A DNA stretch of 12,463 nt, taken from positions 1 to 12,463 of the forward strand of contig MU634414.1 in NCBI GenBank assembly GCA_026770595.1, given 5' to 3'. The translations under genes were made by a program, and so were the position numbers. This stretch comes from Ochromonadaceae sp. CCMP2298. Lineage: Eukaryota > Sar > Synurophyceae > Ochromonadales > Ochromonadaceae. The notes under the pieces are model-generated. The model was not told the DNA's origin and did no database searches. It saw only the letters and a list, made by a program, of their open reading frames with translations. Within the stretch, counting starts at the first letter, position 1; each line of letters begins with the position of its first letter. Below, piece after piece: positions 1 through 7,677 of this stretch.

Positions 1-639
1 AAGCATGCGTTAGTGAGAAAGGGTTAGTTCTGGTAACCCCGGCCGCGGGGTTACCAGACCTGTAGGGGGAACCGAAAGCATGCGTTAGTGAGAAAGGGTT
101 AGTTCTGGTAACCCCAGCCGCGGGGTTACCAGACCTGTAGAGGGGACACAAAGCATGCGTTAGTGAAAAAGGGTTAATTCTGGTTACCCCGGCCACGGGG
201 TTACCAGACCTGTAGGGGGGACAAAAGGCATACGTTAGTGAGAAAGGATTATTTCTGGTTACCCCGGTTGCGGGGTTACCAGACCTGTAGGGGGGACAGA
301 AAGCATGCGTTAGTGAGAAAGGGTTATTTTGGTAACCCCGGCCGCGGAGTTACCAGACCTGTAGGGGGGACAGAAGGCATGCGTTAGTGAGAAAGGGTTA
401 GAAATGGTAACCCCGGCCGCGGGGTTATCAGACCTGTAGGGGGGACAGAAAGCATGCGTTAGTGAGAAAAAGTTAGTTCTGGTAGCCCTGGCCGCGGGGT
501 TACCAGACCTGTAGGGACCGAAAGCTTGCGTTAATGAGAAAGGGTTATTTCTGGTTACCCCGGCCGCAGGGTGACCAGATTTGTAGAGAGGACAGAAAGC
601 ATGCGTTAGTGAGAAAGGGTTAGTTCTGGTAACCCCGGG
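1..639. repeat. 75-bp satellite array, about 8.5 units
   Basis: Nine unit starts (AAGCATGCGTTAGTG or a variant) lie at about 1, 76, 151, 225, 300, 374, 450, 522 and 597. The period is 72-76 bp, mostly 75. Each unit contains AGGGTTA, then an inverted repeat (first copy 30-57: CTGGTAACCCC, six-base GGCCGC spacer, GGGGTTACCAG), then CCTGTAGGGGGGACA. The ninth unit breaks off inside the inverted repeat at about 639 and is followed by two copies of GGCATACAGACATG. The array touches the window edge, so its real length is unknown. Because the period is usually a multiple of three, a minus-strand frame stays open through part of the array; it is not a gene. Confidence 0.95.
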
Positions 640-1073
640 CATACAGACATGCAGGCATACAGACATGTGATGACATCAATTGTATGCACGGGACTTGGAC
701 TGGGGCTGGGACTGGATGAAGGGGGGAAGGGGGGAAGGGGGGGATTCAGAGTAGAAAAAGATAGAAAGAACATAAAAAAGAATTGACATTTGATCGTTTT
801 TTTTCACTTCACATTGGGAGGGGGTAAAATCACTCATACGTTATGCATGGTAAATAAATATAAAAAAAGCGTTATCTGATATGGGAAACTGGGAATCCAT
901 TTTCGTTTATATGTAATCCAGTAGATGTGCTGTGGTAGACTGTATGTAGATTAAGGTTCTATGGCAGTTGCAGTAAGTGCATAACGCTCTTTGTCACCTC
1001 GAGCCTACTGCTTCGTGCCTACCCCAACTTGCTTCCTTCCTTCTCTGTCTTCTGCATTTTTTTCTACCTTGCG
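640..1073. other. Non-coding spacer with G-run tract
   Basis: No gene is visible. At 702-743 the plus strand carries GGGG, GGG, then runs of six, six and seven G separated by AA, a candidate G-quadruplex. From about 750 to 960 the DNA is AT-rich with short A and T runs (for example around 790-800 and 850-870) and no long open frame. Confidence 0.6.
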
Positions 1074-1198
1074 CCCTGTACCCTGTACTCAGTACTCAGT
1101 ACCCTGCACCCTGCACCCTGCACCCTGTACCCTGCACCCCGCCCCCTGTACTCAGCACCCTGTACCCTGCCCTCTGACCCTGCCCCCTGCACCCAGCA
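1074..1198. repeat. CCCTGTA/CCCTGCA microsatellite
   Basis: Degenerate 7-bp units (ACCCTGC or ACCCTGT) are interspersed with TACTCAG units. The tract starts about 30 bp downstream of the IGPD stop codon in transcript orientation, so it is probably in that gene's 3' untranslated or flanking region. Three frames are open across it because the repeat lacks stops; none looks coding. Confidence 0.85.
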
Positions 1199-1228
1199 CT
1201 GCCTTCAGCGAGAACCATTCCTAACAGC

Positions 1229-2974
1229 CTACGCCAGCACACCCTTGGTGCTAGGCACCCCCGCAGAGCTGTCCGCAGCCACCGCCTGCCGCATAGCCAC
1301 CCCCAATGCCTTGAACGCGCTCTCAGCCTATGAGTGGGTTAAAATAGGAGATAAATAAATAAAAAGACAGTATGATAATAGGAGGATGATAGAAAAACCC
1401 ACCTTGTGGTGGTTGTTGGTCCCGTACACGTTCTCCACATGCAACGTCATCCGCACCGTCTGCGCAAAGCTCTCCAGCACATGCTGCAGCATCTCGCAAC
1501 TTATGTCCCCGATCTTCTCGCGGGTGAATTTGAGGTCCACCACTGCGTGTGGGCGGGAAGAAATGTCCACAACGACGCGGGAAAGGGCCTCATCTAGGGG
1601 GCAGTGAGCCATGCCGAATCGGTAAATGCCCACCCTAGGCCCGAGAGCTTTGTCAAACGCCTCACCCAGGGCGAGCGCGCAATCCTCCGCAGTGTGATGG
1701 TCGTCTATGTACAGATCCCCCTCACAGTTGAGGGAGATATCGAACCTCCCGTGCTTCGCAAGCTGGGAAAACATGTGATCCAGGAACCCCAAACCGGTAG
1801 AAACAGAGCTCTTGCCGGTCCCGTCTAGGCAGACGGTGGCTGTTATGCTGGTCTCTTTGGTGGATTTCTCCACTGTGCCCACGCGCCCGTGCATGAGGCC
1901 GTGCTGGTGGGGCAGGGGCGGGGGGGCGCCTCGCAGGGGCAGGGGCTGGTTGCCTCGGAGGTGGGCGTGGTTATGAGAGTGGTTGTGTCCCGGGACTGGG
2001 ACTTCTTGCTCCCGGTGGGCGCGGGTAAGCTCGTCAGAGGTGCCGGAAAGGGGGGCGACGAGGTCGAGCAGGTCACCCAAGCCGACGGGCATTACTCCGT
2101 CCGCGCCTGATTCGAGCAGACTCGGATGCATGCTGTCGGATAGGGGAATTAGCCCCAAGAGCACCTTGGCATGCTCGTCGGGCGTGAGCACCCCCCATGC
2201 ATACGTGCCTGCCGCCTTGCCTGCCTTGATATCATCCGGTGTATCACCAATAATGACGCAGTTCATAGGGTCCTCGCCCAGTGCGGCGCAAGCCATTTGC
2301 ACACCGATGGGGTCGGGCTTGGGTCTCTCCACGTCCTCCATGCACACGCACATGTTGTCAGGAAACAGCTTTCGTAGTCCGTGCGTCTCTAGGAACTTAA
2401 TGCAGTCCTTGCGGGGGCGGCCGGTGACCACTGCTACGCGGCCCTGGCATCTGCGCGAGACCTCGAACAGCAGCCCTTTCGAGGGAATCAGCGTCTCGCT
2501 CTCGCACAGACCGGGCGTGTCTGCTGTGCCCTGGTAGATGCGCTCGAACCTGTCGGTCACTTCCTGCAGACTGGGATTCTTTGTGGGGTCCTTGGTTTCG
2601 ATCAGGCGCTTAGTAAGGACCCAGTCGTTGTTCGCGTTGCCGCGCTTCTTCTCGATGCTGATGTCTTCGTGGGAGACGGCCACCCCGAAGGATTTGGCGG
2701 TGTTGACGATGGCCTCTCGGTAGCTGGTCCCCACGGAGGCCAGCACGCCATCCATGTCGTACAGTACGGCCCTGATGGGAGCGCTGCTGGAGCTCATCGT
2801 GTCTGAGGGTTGCAGTGGTGTTGTGCGATGGTTGTAGCTGCTAGGTGTGGCTGCGCGTCTGAGTCGGGGACCAAAGTGACGCAGTACTGACGACCTGCCG
2901 AGAGTTGTGGAAGTGCCGAGAGATGAGACGGCACCGACGTACCGCAGACGATCATTCCCAAAGCATAACTTCAT
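1229..2974 (-). CDS. HAD-family hydrolase / imidazoleglycerol-phosphate dehydratase fusion (histidine biosynthesis)
   Basis: Two exons, 2974-1403 and 1327-1229, are predicted to give a 556-residue protein. Residues 1-59 are rich in Ser, Thr, Arg and Leu with few acids, like an organelle transit peptide. A second ATG at 2797 (M60) starts exactly before the HAD domain. The HAD domain (~66-310) has all four motifs: D73-M-D75-G, T184 in VVTGRP, K219 in RPKPDP and GDTPDD at 243-248. It resembles the HAD-IA subgroup that, as I recall, is fused to IGPD in Phytophthora. A linker (~311-363) carries eight His in 33 residues. The IGPD domain (~364-556) has GFLDHM, HHTAED (426-431) and HHKAES (522-527). 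IGPD dehydrates imidazole glycerol phosphate to imidazole acetol phosphate at a dimanganese site. The HAD part could be a histidinol-phosphate phosphatase, as in bacterial HisB, but the subfamily differs; that role is inference. A CCAAT box lies upstream (3025-3029, plus strand). Confidence 0.93.
1328..1402 (-). other. 75-nt phase-0 spliceosomal intron in the HAD-IGPD gene
   Basis: The donor is AAG|GTGGGT (exon ends at 1403) and the acceptor is CTCATAG|GCTGAG (exon resumes at 1327). Splicing joins HHK to AESAFKALG and gives a canonical IGPD C-terminus ending PSTKGVLA and a TAG at 1231-1229. Without splicing the frame runs into a hydrophobic 23-residue tail and loses the second HHxxE metal-binding motif. 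The intron is AT-rich, with a TTTATTTATTTATCTCC stretch before the acceptor. Confidence 0.93.
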
Positions 2975-3913
2975 CGGGTCTTTTTAATTTGCGTGCTATT
3001 TGATAGAATAATGTGGCTTCTCTGCCAATCTCTGTGACACAAAAACATTTTTTTTAGAAAACAGGGCCGGTCCGGTCCCCCTTAATTTCAGCTCATCAAA
3101 AATCGGATCCACCAGCCAAAAACAGCAGATCGATCGGTTGAAACGAGACCGCGCCATTTTGGCGCGGAGTCCCTATGAAACTTGCTAGGTCCGGCCCCCC
3201 CCCGCCAAACAGCCCAAAAGGTCCTGTTGGACATGCACATCACTCTGGAACGTGCGCTTTTTGTAGGAACTTGGTAGTGGTTCCAGCGCCAGTCTTTCTG
3301 AGCATAGCTTTTCCACTCGTTTCTGAAAATGTGCATCTCCAACAACCTCCACCGCAGTGGGCAGCGCACTCAGGATGTGAATCGATTAAATTCTACCGCC
3401 ACCTATCAGCAGAGCTCGGCCCGCGCATCTGAGCACATTTCTGGAATCTGTGGCACCTTCCTGACGAGCTATAAGCATGGATTTTGCGCGGAGGCTCTAG
3501 CGGTCTAGAGATGGCACACCGGCGAGCGCTCTCCCAGTGCAGAGTTTTTTCTGCGGACAAACGTAGGTAGGAAGGTAACGGCGGCAGGGTGAACGCTAGC
3601 GCTTTGCAGGATCACTTCTGATACCTTCTCTCACCTCGCAGTGCACTTTTCTCCTGCTGTTTCGCTCCACAGGTTGCCAACAGCAGCAGTCGGCAGACAA
3701 CAGATAGCAGCTTGCAGAGGCGAAGAAAAAGCCCAGTCGGGCGCAGATCACTCAACTTTAGATTATCGTACAAATCTATGATTATACAAATAATAAGGGA
3801 AGTATTTTATTCCATACCCTAACCTTATCTCGATACTCTTAATTGTACAGTAAAGTTATAATACGCTACATGTACGCTGCATTGTTATTTAGTGCTGCAA
3901 TGTACACTATTTT
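2975..3913. other. Intergenic region, no convincing gene
   Basis: This includes the presumed promoter side of the HAD-IGPD gene (2975-3060). A perfect 8-bp hairpin lies at 3149-3167 (CCGCGCCA, TTT, TGGCGCGG) and a 6-bp hairpin at 3495-3510 (CTCTAG, CGGT, CTAGAG). A C-rich segment at 3185-3230 is related to 6207-6243 in the opposite orientation. A 93-residue minus-strand frame (3369-3088) crosses this segment and has no recognisable domain. From about 3760 to 3913 the DNA is AT-rich and featureless. Confidence 0.6.
3025..3029 (-). promoter_or_regulatory. Possible CCAAT box of the HAD-IGPD gene
   Basis: CCAAT is on the plus strand (ATTGG in transcript orientation), about 50 bp upstream of the first ATG at 2974. 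No clear TATA box lies between them. The motif is short and may be chance. Confidence 0.2.
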
Positions 3914-4168
3914 ATGGTATGTACTCCCAGCATCACGTATACATCTACAGGTAGGAGGCAGTCCCCTGTCCCTATGAGTTGGGGTCAGTCACATGCTGAC
4001 GCTGCTGCCCCCGTCCGTCATCCCGCGAGGTCTGGGGGATGCAGCCGGCGCGTGCAGGGAGATTCGGAGAACAGGGTCAGAAATAAGCAATCGAGACGAG
4101 TCAGACCCCGCCCAAACGTTCCAATATTACGAACCTTTCTGCTTTCGATCGTCCAGCATGAAATTCGC

Positions 4169-4211
4169 GGCGCTGCGGGGCCGGGGTCGAGTAGAAACGA
4201 CCCCAGGCGAG
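4169..4211 (+). repeat. 43-nt segment related to 5701-5743, ending at a donor-like GT
   Basis: This 43-nt stretch matches 5701-5743 without gaps at 32 of 43 positions by eye, and both end GCGAG followed by GT. In one shared frame they read GRGRVETTPGEV and GQGPVEVTPCEV. It could be a duplicated exon fragment or part of a dispersed repeat. No complete gene can be assembled around it. Confidence 0.4.
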
Positions 4212-4324
4212 GTCTGTGCAGCGGGCGCCGAGGTGTGTGGAAAGAGGTGAGTGATGCGTAGCCCCCGGTCTCCCTGACCCAACCAAAAGCTCTTACTAAA
4301 CAGTGATGGGCCACCTGCAAACTT

Positions 4325-4567
4325 TCCTGAGAAAATTTCTCACTAAAATACTCATTTAGAGATGAGGAGGAGATATTTCTCACTATGAGTTTCAATCTCA
4401 CTATGAGTAATTATCTCATTTTGTGAGATATTTTCTCATACTTGTGGCTCCTCACGTGGAGTAATTTTCTCATAAAATGAGATATTTTCTCTGTATGAGT
4501 AACCACTCATAATGAGATTGTTTCTCAATATTGGAGTAATTTACTCAATGTGAGTATTTGCTCGGTA
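4325..4567. repeat. TCTCA/TGAGA palindromic repeat field, left block
   Basis: AT-rich DNA is studded with TCTCA and TGAGT/TGAGA words, many paired as short palindromes, such as CTCACTATGAG near 4380 and 4398 and CTCATAATGAG near 4507. GAGATATTTTCTC also recurs. There is no coding potential. The same vocabulary recurs at 4874-5125, on the other side of a 144-bp tandem duplication. Confidence 0.8.
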
Positions 4568-4855
4568 CCTCGCTGGGCTGCAGGCGCGGGGCACGATAGC
4601 CAGGAGTAGGTGTTTGTGATCGGTCCAGAGGCAGGTAGGTGTTTGTGGGTGGATAGGAAGCGGGTCGGGAGCCCCAGCCGGCAGACAGGATGAGCAAGCA
4701 AGCTGTGTGTGCCTCGCTGGGCTGCAGGCGCGGGGCGCGATAGCCAGGAGTAGGTGCTAGTGTTCGGTTCAGAGTCAGCTAGGTGTTTGTGGGTGGATAG
4801 GAAGCGGGTCGCGAGCCCCAGCCGACAGACAGGACGAGCAAGCAAGCTGTCTGTG
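4568..4855. repeat. Two tandem copies of a 144-bp unit
   Basis: Copy 1 is 4568-4711 and copy 2 is 4712-4855. Both start CCTCGCTGGGCTGCAGG and run to AGCTGT(G/C)TGTG, with scattered substitutions and no visible net indel. A degenerate fragment of the same unit (CCCCAGCCGGCAG) reappears at about 4924. GC content is high, in contrast with the AT-rich flanks. The minus-strand frame through it (4845-4525) reads the same peptide twice and is a by-product of the 3n period. Confidence 0.92.
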
Positions 4856-4873
4856 CTTTCGAATGCTCAGCAG

Positions 4874-5125
4874 GAGGAGAAAATTTCTCATTATGAGAAG
4901 TTTTCTCCATCATTATACGCGAACCCCAGCCGGCAGTCAGGGACAGCAAGGAAAGCTTGGTATTAAAATGCTCAGCGGGGTGAGAAAATTTCTCATTATG
5001 AGAATTTTGGTGAGAAATTTTCTCATTTTCGTAAGAAAAAAGTGAGAAAAAATTTTGGTAAGAAAATTTGGTGAGAAAAAAGGGAGATAATTTCTCATAA
5101 TGAGAAATTTTCTCACCCTTTTTTC
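4874..5125. repeat. TCTCA/TGAGA palindromic repeat field, right block
   Basis: Repeated AATTTTCTCA and TGAGAAAATT words occur, with near-perfect palindromes TCTCATTATGAGA at about 4887 and 4991 and TCTCATAATGAGA at about 5094. The DNA is AT-rich apart from the unit fragment near 4920-4950. The frames open across it are low complexity and not credible genes. Confidence 0.85.
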
Positions 5126-5640
5126 ACAGGATGGTTTACGGGTGATCAACTTTTCGCTACTTTTACTCAATACTTTCGAGGATACTAAAAATGGGAAGGA
5201 TACTAAAAATAGTCAAAAACCCATAGATTCTGATTTGATTCAGAGATAATGATTGTAACCAGCTGTACTCGCAGGATGTCGGTCACTGCTTCCATCGTTG
5301 CAAATTGGGTGGCTGGGAGCTGGGAAGAGTTGAGTGTTGAGTAGTGAGTAGCAAGAATTGAGTATTGAGTATTGAGTTTTGAGTATTGAGTAGCAGGTGG
5401 GGCATCCGACGCGTGCCTTGAGTATTGAGTTTTGAGTAGCGGGGTCCCTGCGAATCCCGAAAGTAGATTTCGAAAGTAGCCAGTTCCGGAGCCGCCAGAT
5501 CTACTTTCGTTGAGTATTGAGTATTGAGAAGTCGGCACAGCGGGAGTAAGCAAAAGTAGTTCCAAAAAGTAGTCGCGCCTGCAATTCGGCCGTTACTCAA
5601 CGGTTGAGTAGAAGTTTTGAGTAGCGAAAAAACCCATATT
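5126..5640. repeat. TTGAGTA minisatellite region with a long-stem hairpin
   Basis: Clusters of TTGAGTA/TTGAGTT words occur at about 5330-5396, 5418-5440, 5508-5529 and 5603-5625. GGATACTAAAAAT occurs twice (5180-5192 and 5198-5210). CGAAAGTAGAT (5458-5468) pairs perfectly with ATCTACTTTCG (5499-5509) across a 30-nt loop. Minus-strand frames here are repeat translations only. Confidence 0.85.
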
Positions 5641-6189
5641 TTCGCCCATCACTGTACTAAAACATATAGTTACCAATGGTCTCGCATCTACCCTCCTTCA
5701 GGCGCCAGCAGGCCAGGGTCCAGTAGAAGTGACCCCTTGCGAGGTGAGAGTCAAAAAGTGCAGTTGGTCGGATGCGTCAGAGGGAGACAGGCAGGCTTAG
5801 GAAAAGCAGGTATACGGCGCTTACCTTGCTAAACATTATTCGCTCGTCAATAATCTCCTTGCGATTTCGCCCTGCCTGAACAGCTGCCCTATGGGCGAGT
5901 TTGCGTTGCTCATATGGGCGAGTTTGCGATCTGCTCCAGGAGGACAGAAAAGTGCATCTGGCAGGCCGTTGTTGGCCGCGCAAAGCTACAGGAGTCCAGG
6001 CAAATACCCAACAGGTTTATTTTAAAAGTAGACTAGACTGCAGTGCAGTTGAAAATGCTCGATATGTGCCATTTGGTTTGGCAAGGTGGGATGAGATTGC
6101 TCTGGGGGAGAGGAGGCTGTGTGTAAGATGATGCATGACGAGACTGGCCGACTTTAAAGGGTAATAGACGACGATATTGTGAAACAGTG
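5641..6189. other. Intergenic region with possible exon fragments
   Basis: The segment at 5701-5743 is related to 4169-4211 and ends at a GTGAG donor-like site. On the minus strand, a stretch around 5930-5819 reads QTRPYEQRKLAHRAA... and ends AGCAAG|GTAAGC, a consensus donor, preceded by a pyrimidine-rich acceptor-like CCTGGAGCAG near 5935. TATGGGCGAGTTTGCG is duplicated about 23 bp apart (near 5890 and 5913). No complete gene can be assembled. Confidence 0.35.
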
Positions 6190-6667
6190 TCAAAAAAGGG
6201 ACCGTCCCCCCGACAGGACCTTTTAAGGGGGGGGGGCGGACCTAGAACTTAATGCAAAGTTTATGCCGAAATTAACGGCAAAAGCAAGTAAATATACCCT
6301 TTTTCGCATTTGATCCTCAAGCCGCGGCAGAGCTTTGCTGTTTCCAGATTTTTTTTTGGGCAGAGGGGCAGGGTTTTGCATTTTCCGAACCTGCTTGTTT
6401 GGCCTAGGGCGAGAAAACCCCTTTTCCAGGTCACTTTTGGCAGGAGTGACAAATGTGAAAAGTCACATTCGTGCTTCGGAAAGTTGGTTTTGACAGGTTT
6501 TTTCGTTTCCCTTGGAGAGTTTTGCGTTTCCCTTGGGAGGCGTTTGTTGCACCTCGGGCTACCGCCCTCGGTGCCAAACTCTCCCTCAGAAATCGCCAAA
6601 CTCTCCGGGCAACGAAAACCCTTCCAAAACCCACATTTCCAATAACTATTTCGTTTATTAACCCTTT
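6190..6667. other. Non-coding, repeat-derived DNA left of the Harbinger element
   Basis: A G-rich run near 6225-6240 lies beside GACAGGACCTTTT. A perfect 7-bp hairpin is at 6452-6469 (AATGTGA, AAAG, TCACATT). CGTTTCCCTTGG and GCCAAACTCTCC each occur twice in 6500-6615, and the GGAGAGTTT and AAACTCTCC words face each other as inverted repeats. The long minus-strand frame from the transposase stays open through here to 6261, but the sequence looks like repeat, not protein. Confidence 0.5.
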
Positions 6668-6751
6668 CCAGTTCGAGCAAAAAGTCCACCCACTCAAAAA
6701 GTCGCCATTTTTTTGGTATAGGCGCTTTAATGGGAATTTTGTGTTTTTTAA
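6668..6751 (+). repeat. Left inverted repeat of the Harbinger element
   Basis: It begins CCAGTTCGAGCAAAAAG and contains GGTATAGGCGCTTTAATGGG. The reverse complement matches 8484-8571 along its whole length with a few indels. The transposase frame reads into it (from about QQLKK on) with no stop at the boundary. Confidence 0.85.
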
Positions 6752-7292
6752 GCTGCTGGGGAGTGCAGCCTGCATCCTCCCTTGTATTTTCCTGAAACCC
6801 ATCATCTCCCCCCCTGTCTGCCTCTACCTCCGCATCATGCTGCATATAAAACACATCTTCATATAATGCATGACATCGTATGAAATTATGAATGAGCATA
6901 GCATATTTCACAAGTTTAATTTGGTCTAAGAAACTATATGTTGGCATCACAACGAGTATCGGAAATCTCTTCTTCAATACCCCAAATATACGCCCAATGA
7001 CATTGTGCAACGAAGAGTGTCGGAAGTTGTAGAGCTCCTCCATGTTCTGAGGCCGCAGATCCCTCCGAGCCCACTCCTTCAGATGATACCGTACCCCGCG
7101 GTACGGTGTCAAACAGAAGTGGCTCAGTCCATAGCCGACATCCCCCAAATAAAAATTCCCTTCCAGCAGTGGAAGGCCCTTGCCCAGGGCATCATTGTAC
7201 ACCTTGCCGTCGTGGGCAGAGCCCTCCCAGCCGGCAAGGATGTAGGAGAAGGTCATGTCCAGGTTGCAGACAGCAAGGACATTCTGCGAGAT

Positions 7293-7295
7293 TAA
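7293..7295. repeat. TAA target-site duplication, left copy
   Basis: Immediately outside the left MITE terminus. It pairs with 7678-7680 and corresponds to the TTA Leu codon of the interrupted transposase. Confidence 0.85.
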
Positions 7296-7677
7296 CACCG
7301 GCAAAGTAAACGTACTAAAAAGTACAGGATTAATCTTAAAGTACAGATGCACCTGTACTTAGTACAGGTGCAGAAAAATTTTTATAAGAAAAGTACAGTT
7401 AAACCTGTACTTAGTACATGTTTTAAAAGGATTTTGAACGCGATTCATGAAATCCCTTTTTGGGATTTCATGAATAACCCTTTCTCGGTGTAGGAGTACA
7501 GGTTAAGCTGTACTTTGTACAGCAGCAGAATGGCCTGGCTCTGTCAAATAGTACTGGTTTTGCTGTACTTTACAGTAACATTAAAGTACAGGATTACACT
7601 TAAAGTACAGTAATTTAGTATTCCAGTCTTAAAGTACAAAAACGTACTGGAAAATCTGTACTTTTACTTTACCAGTG
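7296..7677. mobile_element. 382-bp MITE-like element nested in the transposase
   Basis: The left end is CACCGGCAAAGTAAACG. The right end, reverse-complemented, is CACTGGTAAAGTAAAAG, matching at 14 of 17 positions. The flanks are TAA on both sides (7293-7295 and 7678-7680). Deleting the element plus one TAA turns the broken transposase into a continuous frame reading RNRKGLISQNV, so this is an insertion and not an intron. Its length, lack of coding sequence and 3-bp TAA target duplication fit a Tourist/Harbinger-type MITE, though the TIR is not from the element it sits in. The interior is full of GTAC words (about 18) and several hairpins. Confidence 0.9.
7443..7475. repeat. Perfect 14-bp inverted repeat at the MITE interior
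   Basis: ATTCATGAAATCCC (7443-7456) and GGGATTTCATGAAT (7462-7475) are separated by five T. A second hairpin, TGCACCTGTAC-TTA-GTACAGGTGCA, lies at 7348-7372 with an 11-bp perfect stem. Both lie within the MITE-like element. Confidence 0.95.

Noticed and set aside
1-639. Telomere array or CRISPR array
   Set aside because: AGGGTTA occurs only once per 75-bp unit and not in tandem; there are no constant repeats with unique spacers, as the whole unit is conserved.
310-666. 118-residue minus-strand frame
   Set aside because: It is the translation of the 75-bp satellite, repeating the same 25-residue unit; the 3n period keeps it open.
977-1358. Three plus-strand frames rich in Pro, Cys and Thr
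   Set aside because: They read the CCCTGTA microsatellite and the antisense of IGPD exon 2.
1386-2723. Several plus-strand frames, the longest 184 residues
   Set aside because: They lie antisense to the HAD-IGPD exon, whose motifs fix the true strand.
4018-4401. 127-residue minus-strand frame and overlapping plus frames
   Set aside because: No recognisable domain; three competing frames are open over the same DNA, and part is the TCTCA repeat field.
4525-4845. 106-residue minus-strand frame with internal repetition
   Set aside because: It is the 144-bp duplication translated twice.
6261-6751. C-terminal 160 or so residues of the long transposase frame
   Set aside because: The frame passes into the inverted repeat and adjacent repeat DNA; the peptide has no Harbinger counterpart and is read-through.
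7296-7677. Intron within the transposase gene
   Set aside because: Splicing at the GGTAAAG donor and the CGCAG acceptor leaves a TGA at the junction, while removal at the TIRs plus one TAA restores the exact expected motif; TIRs and target duplication show an insertion.
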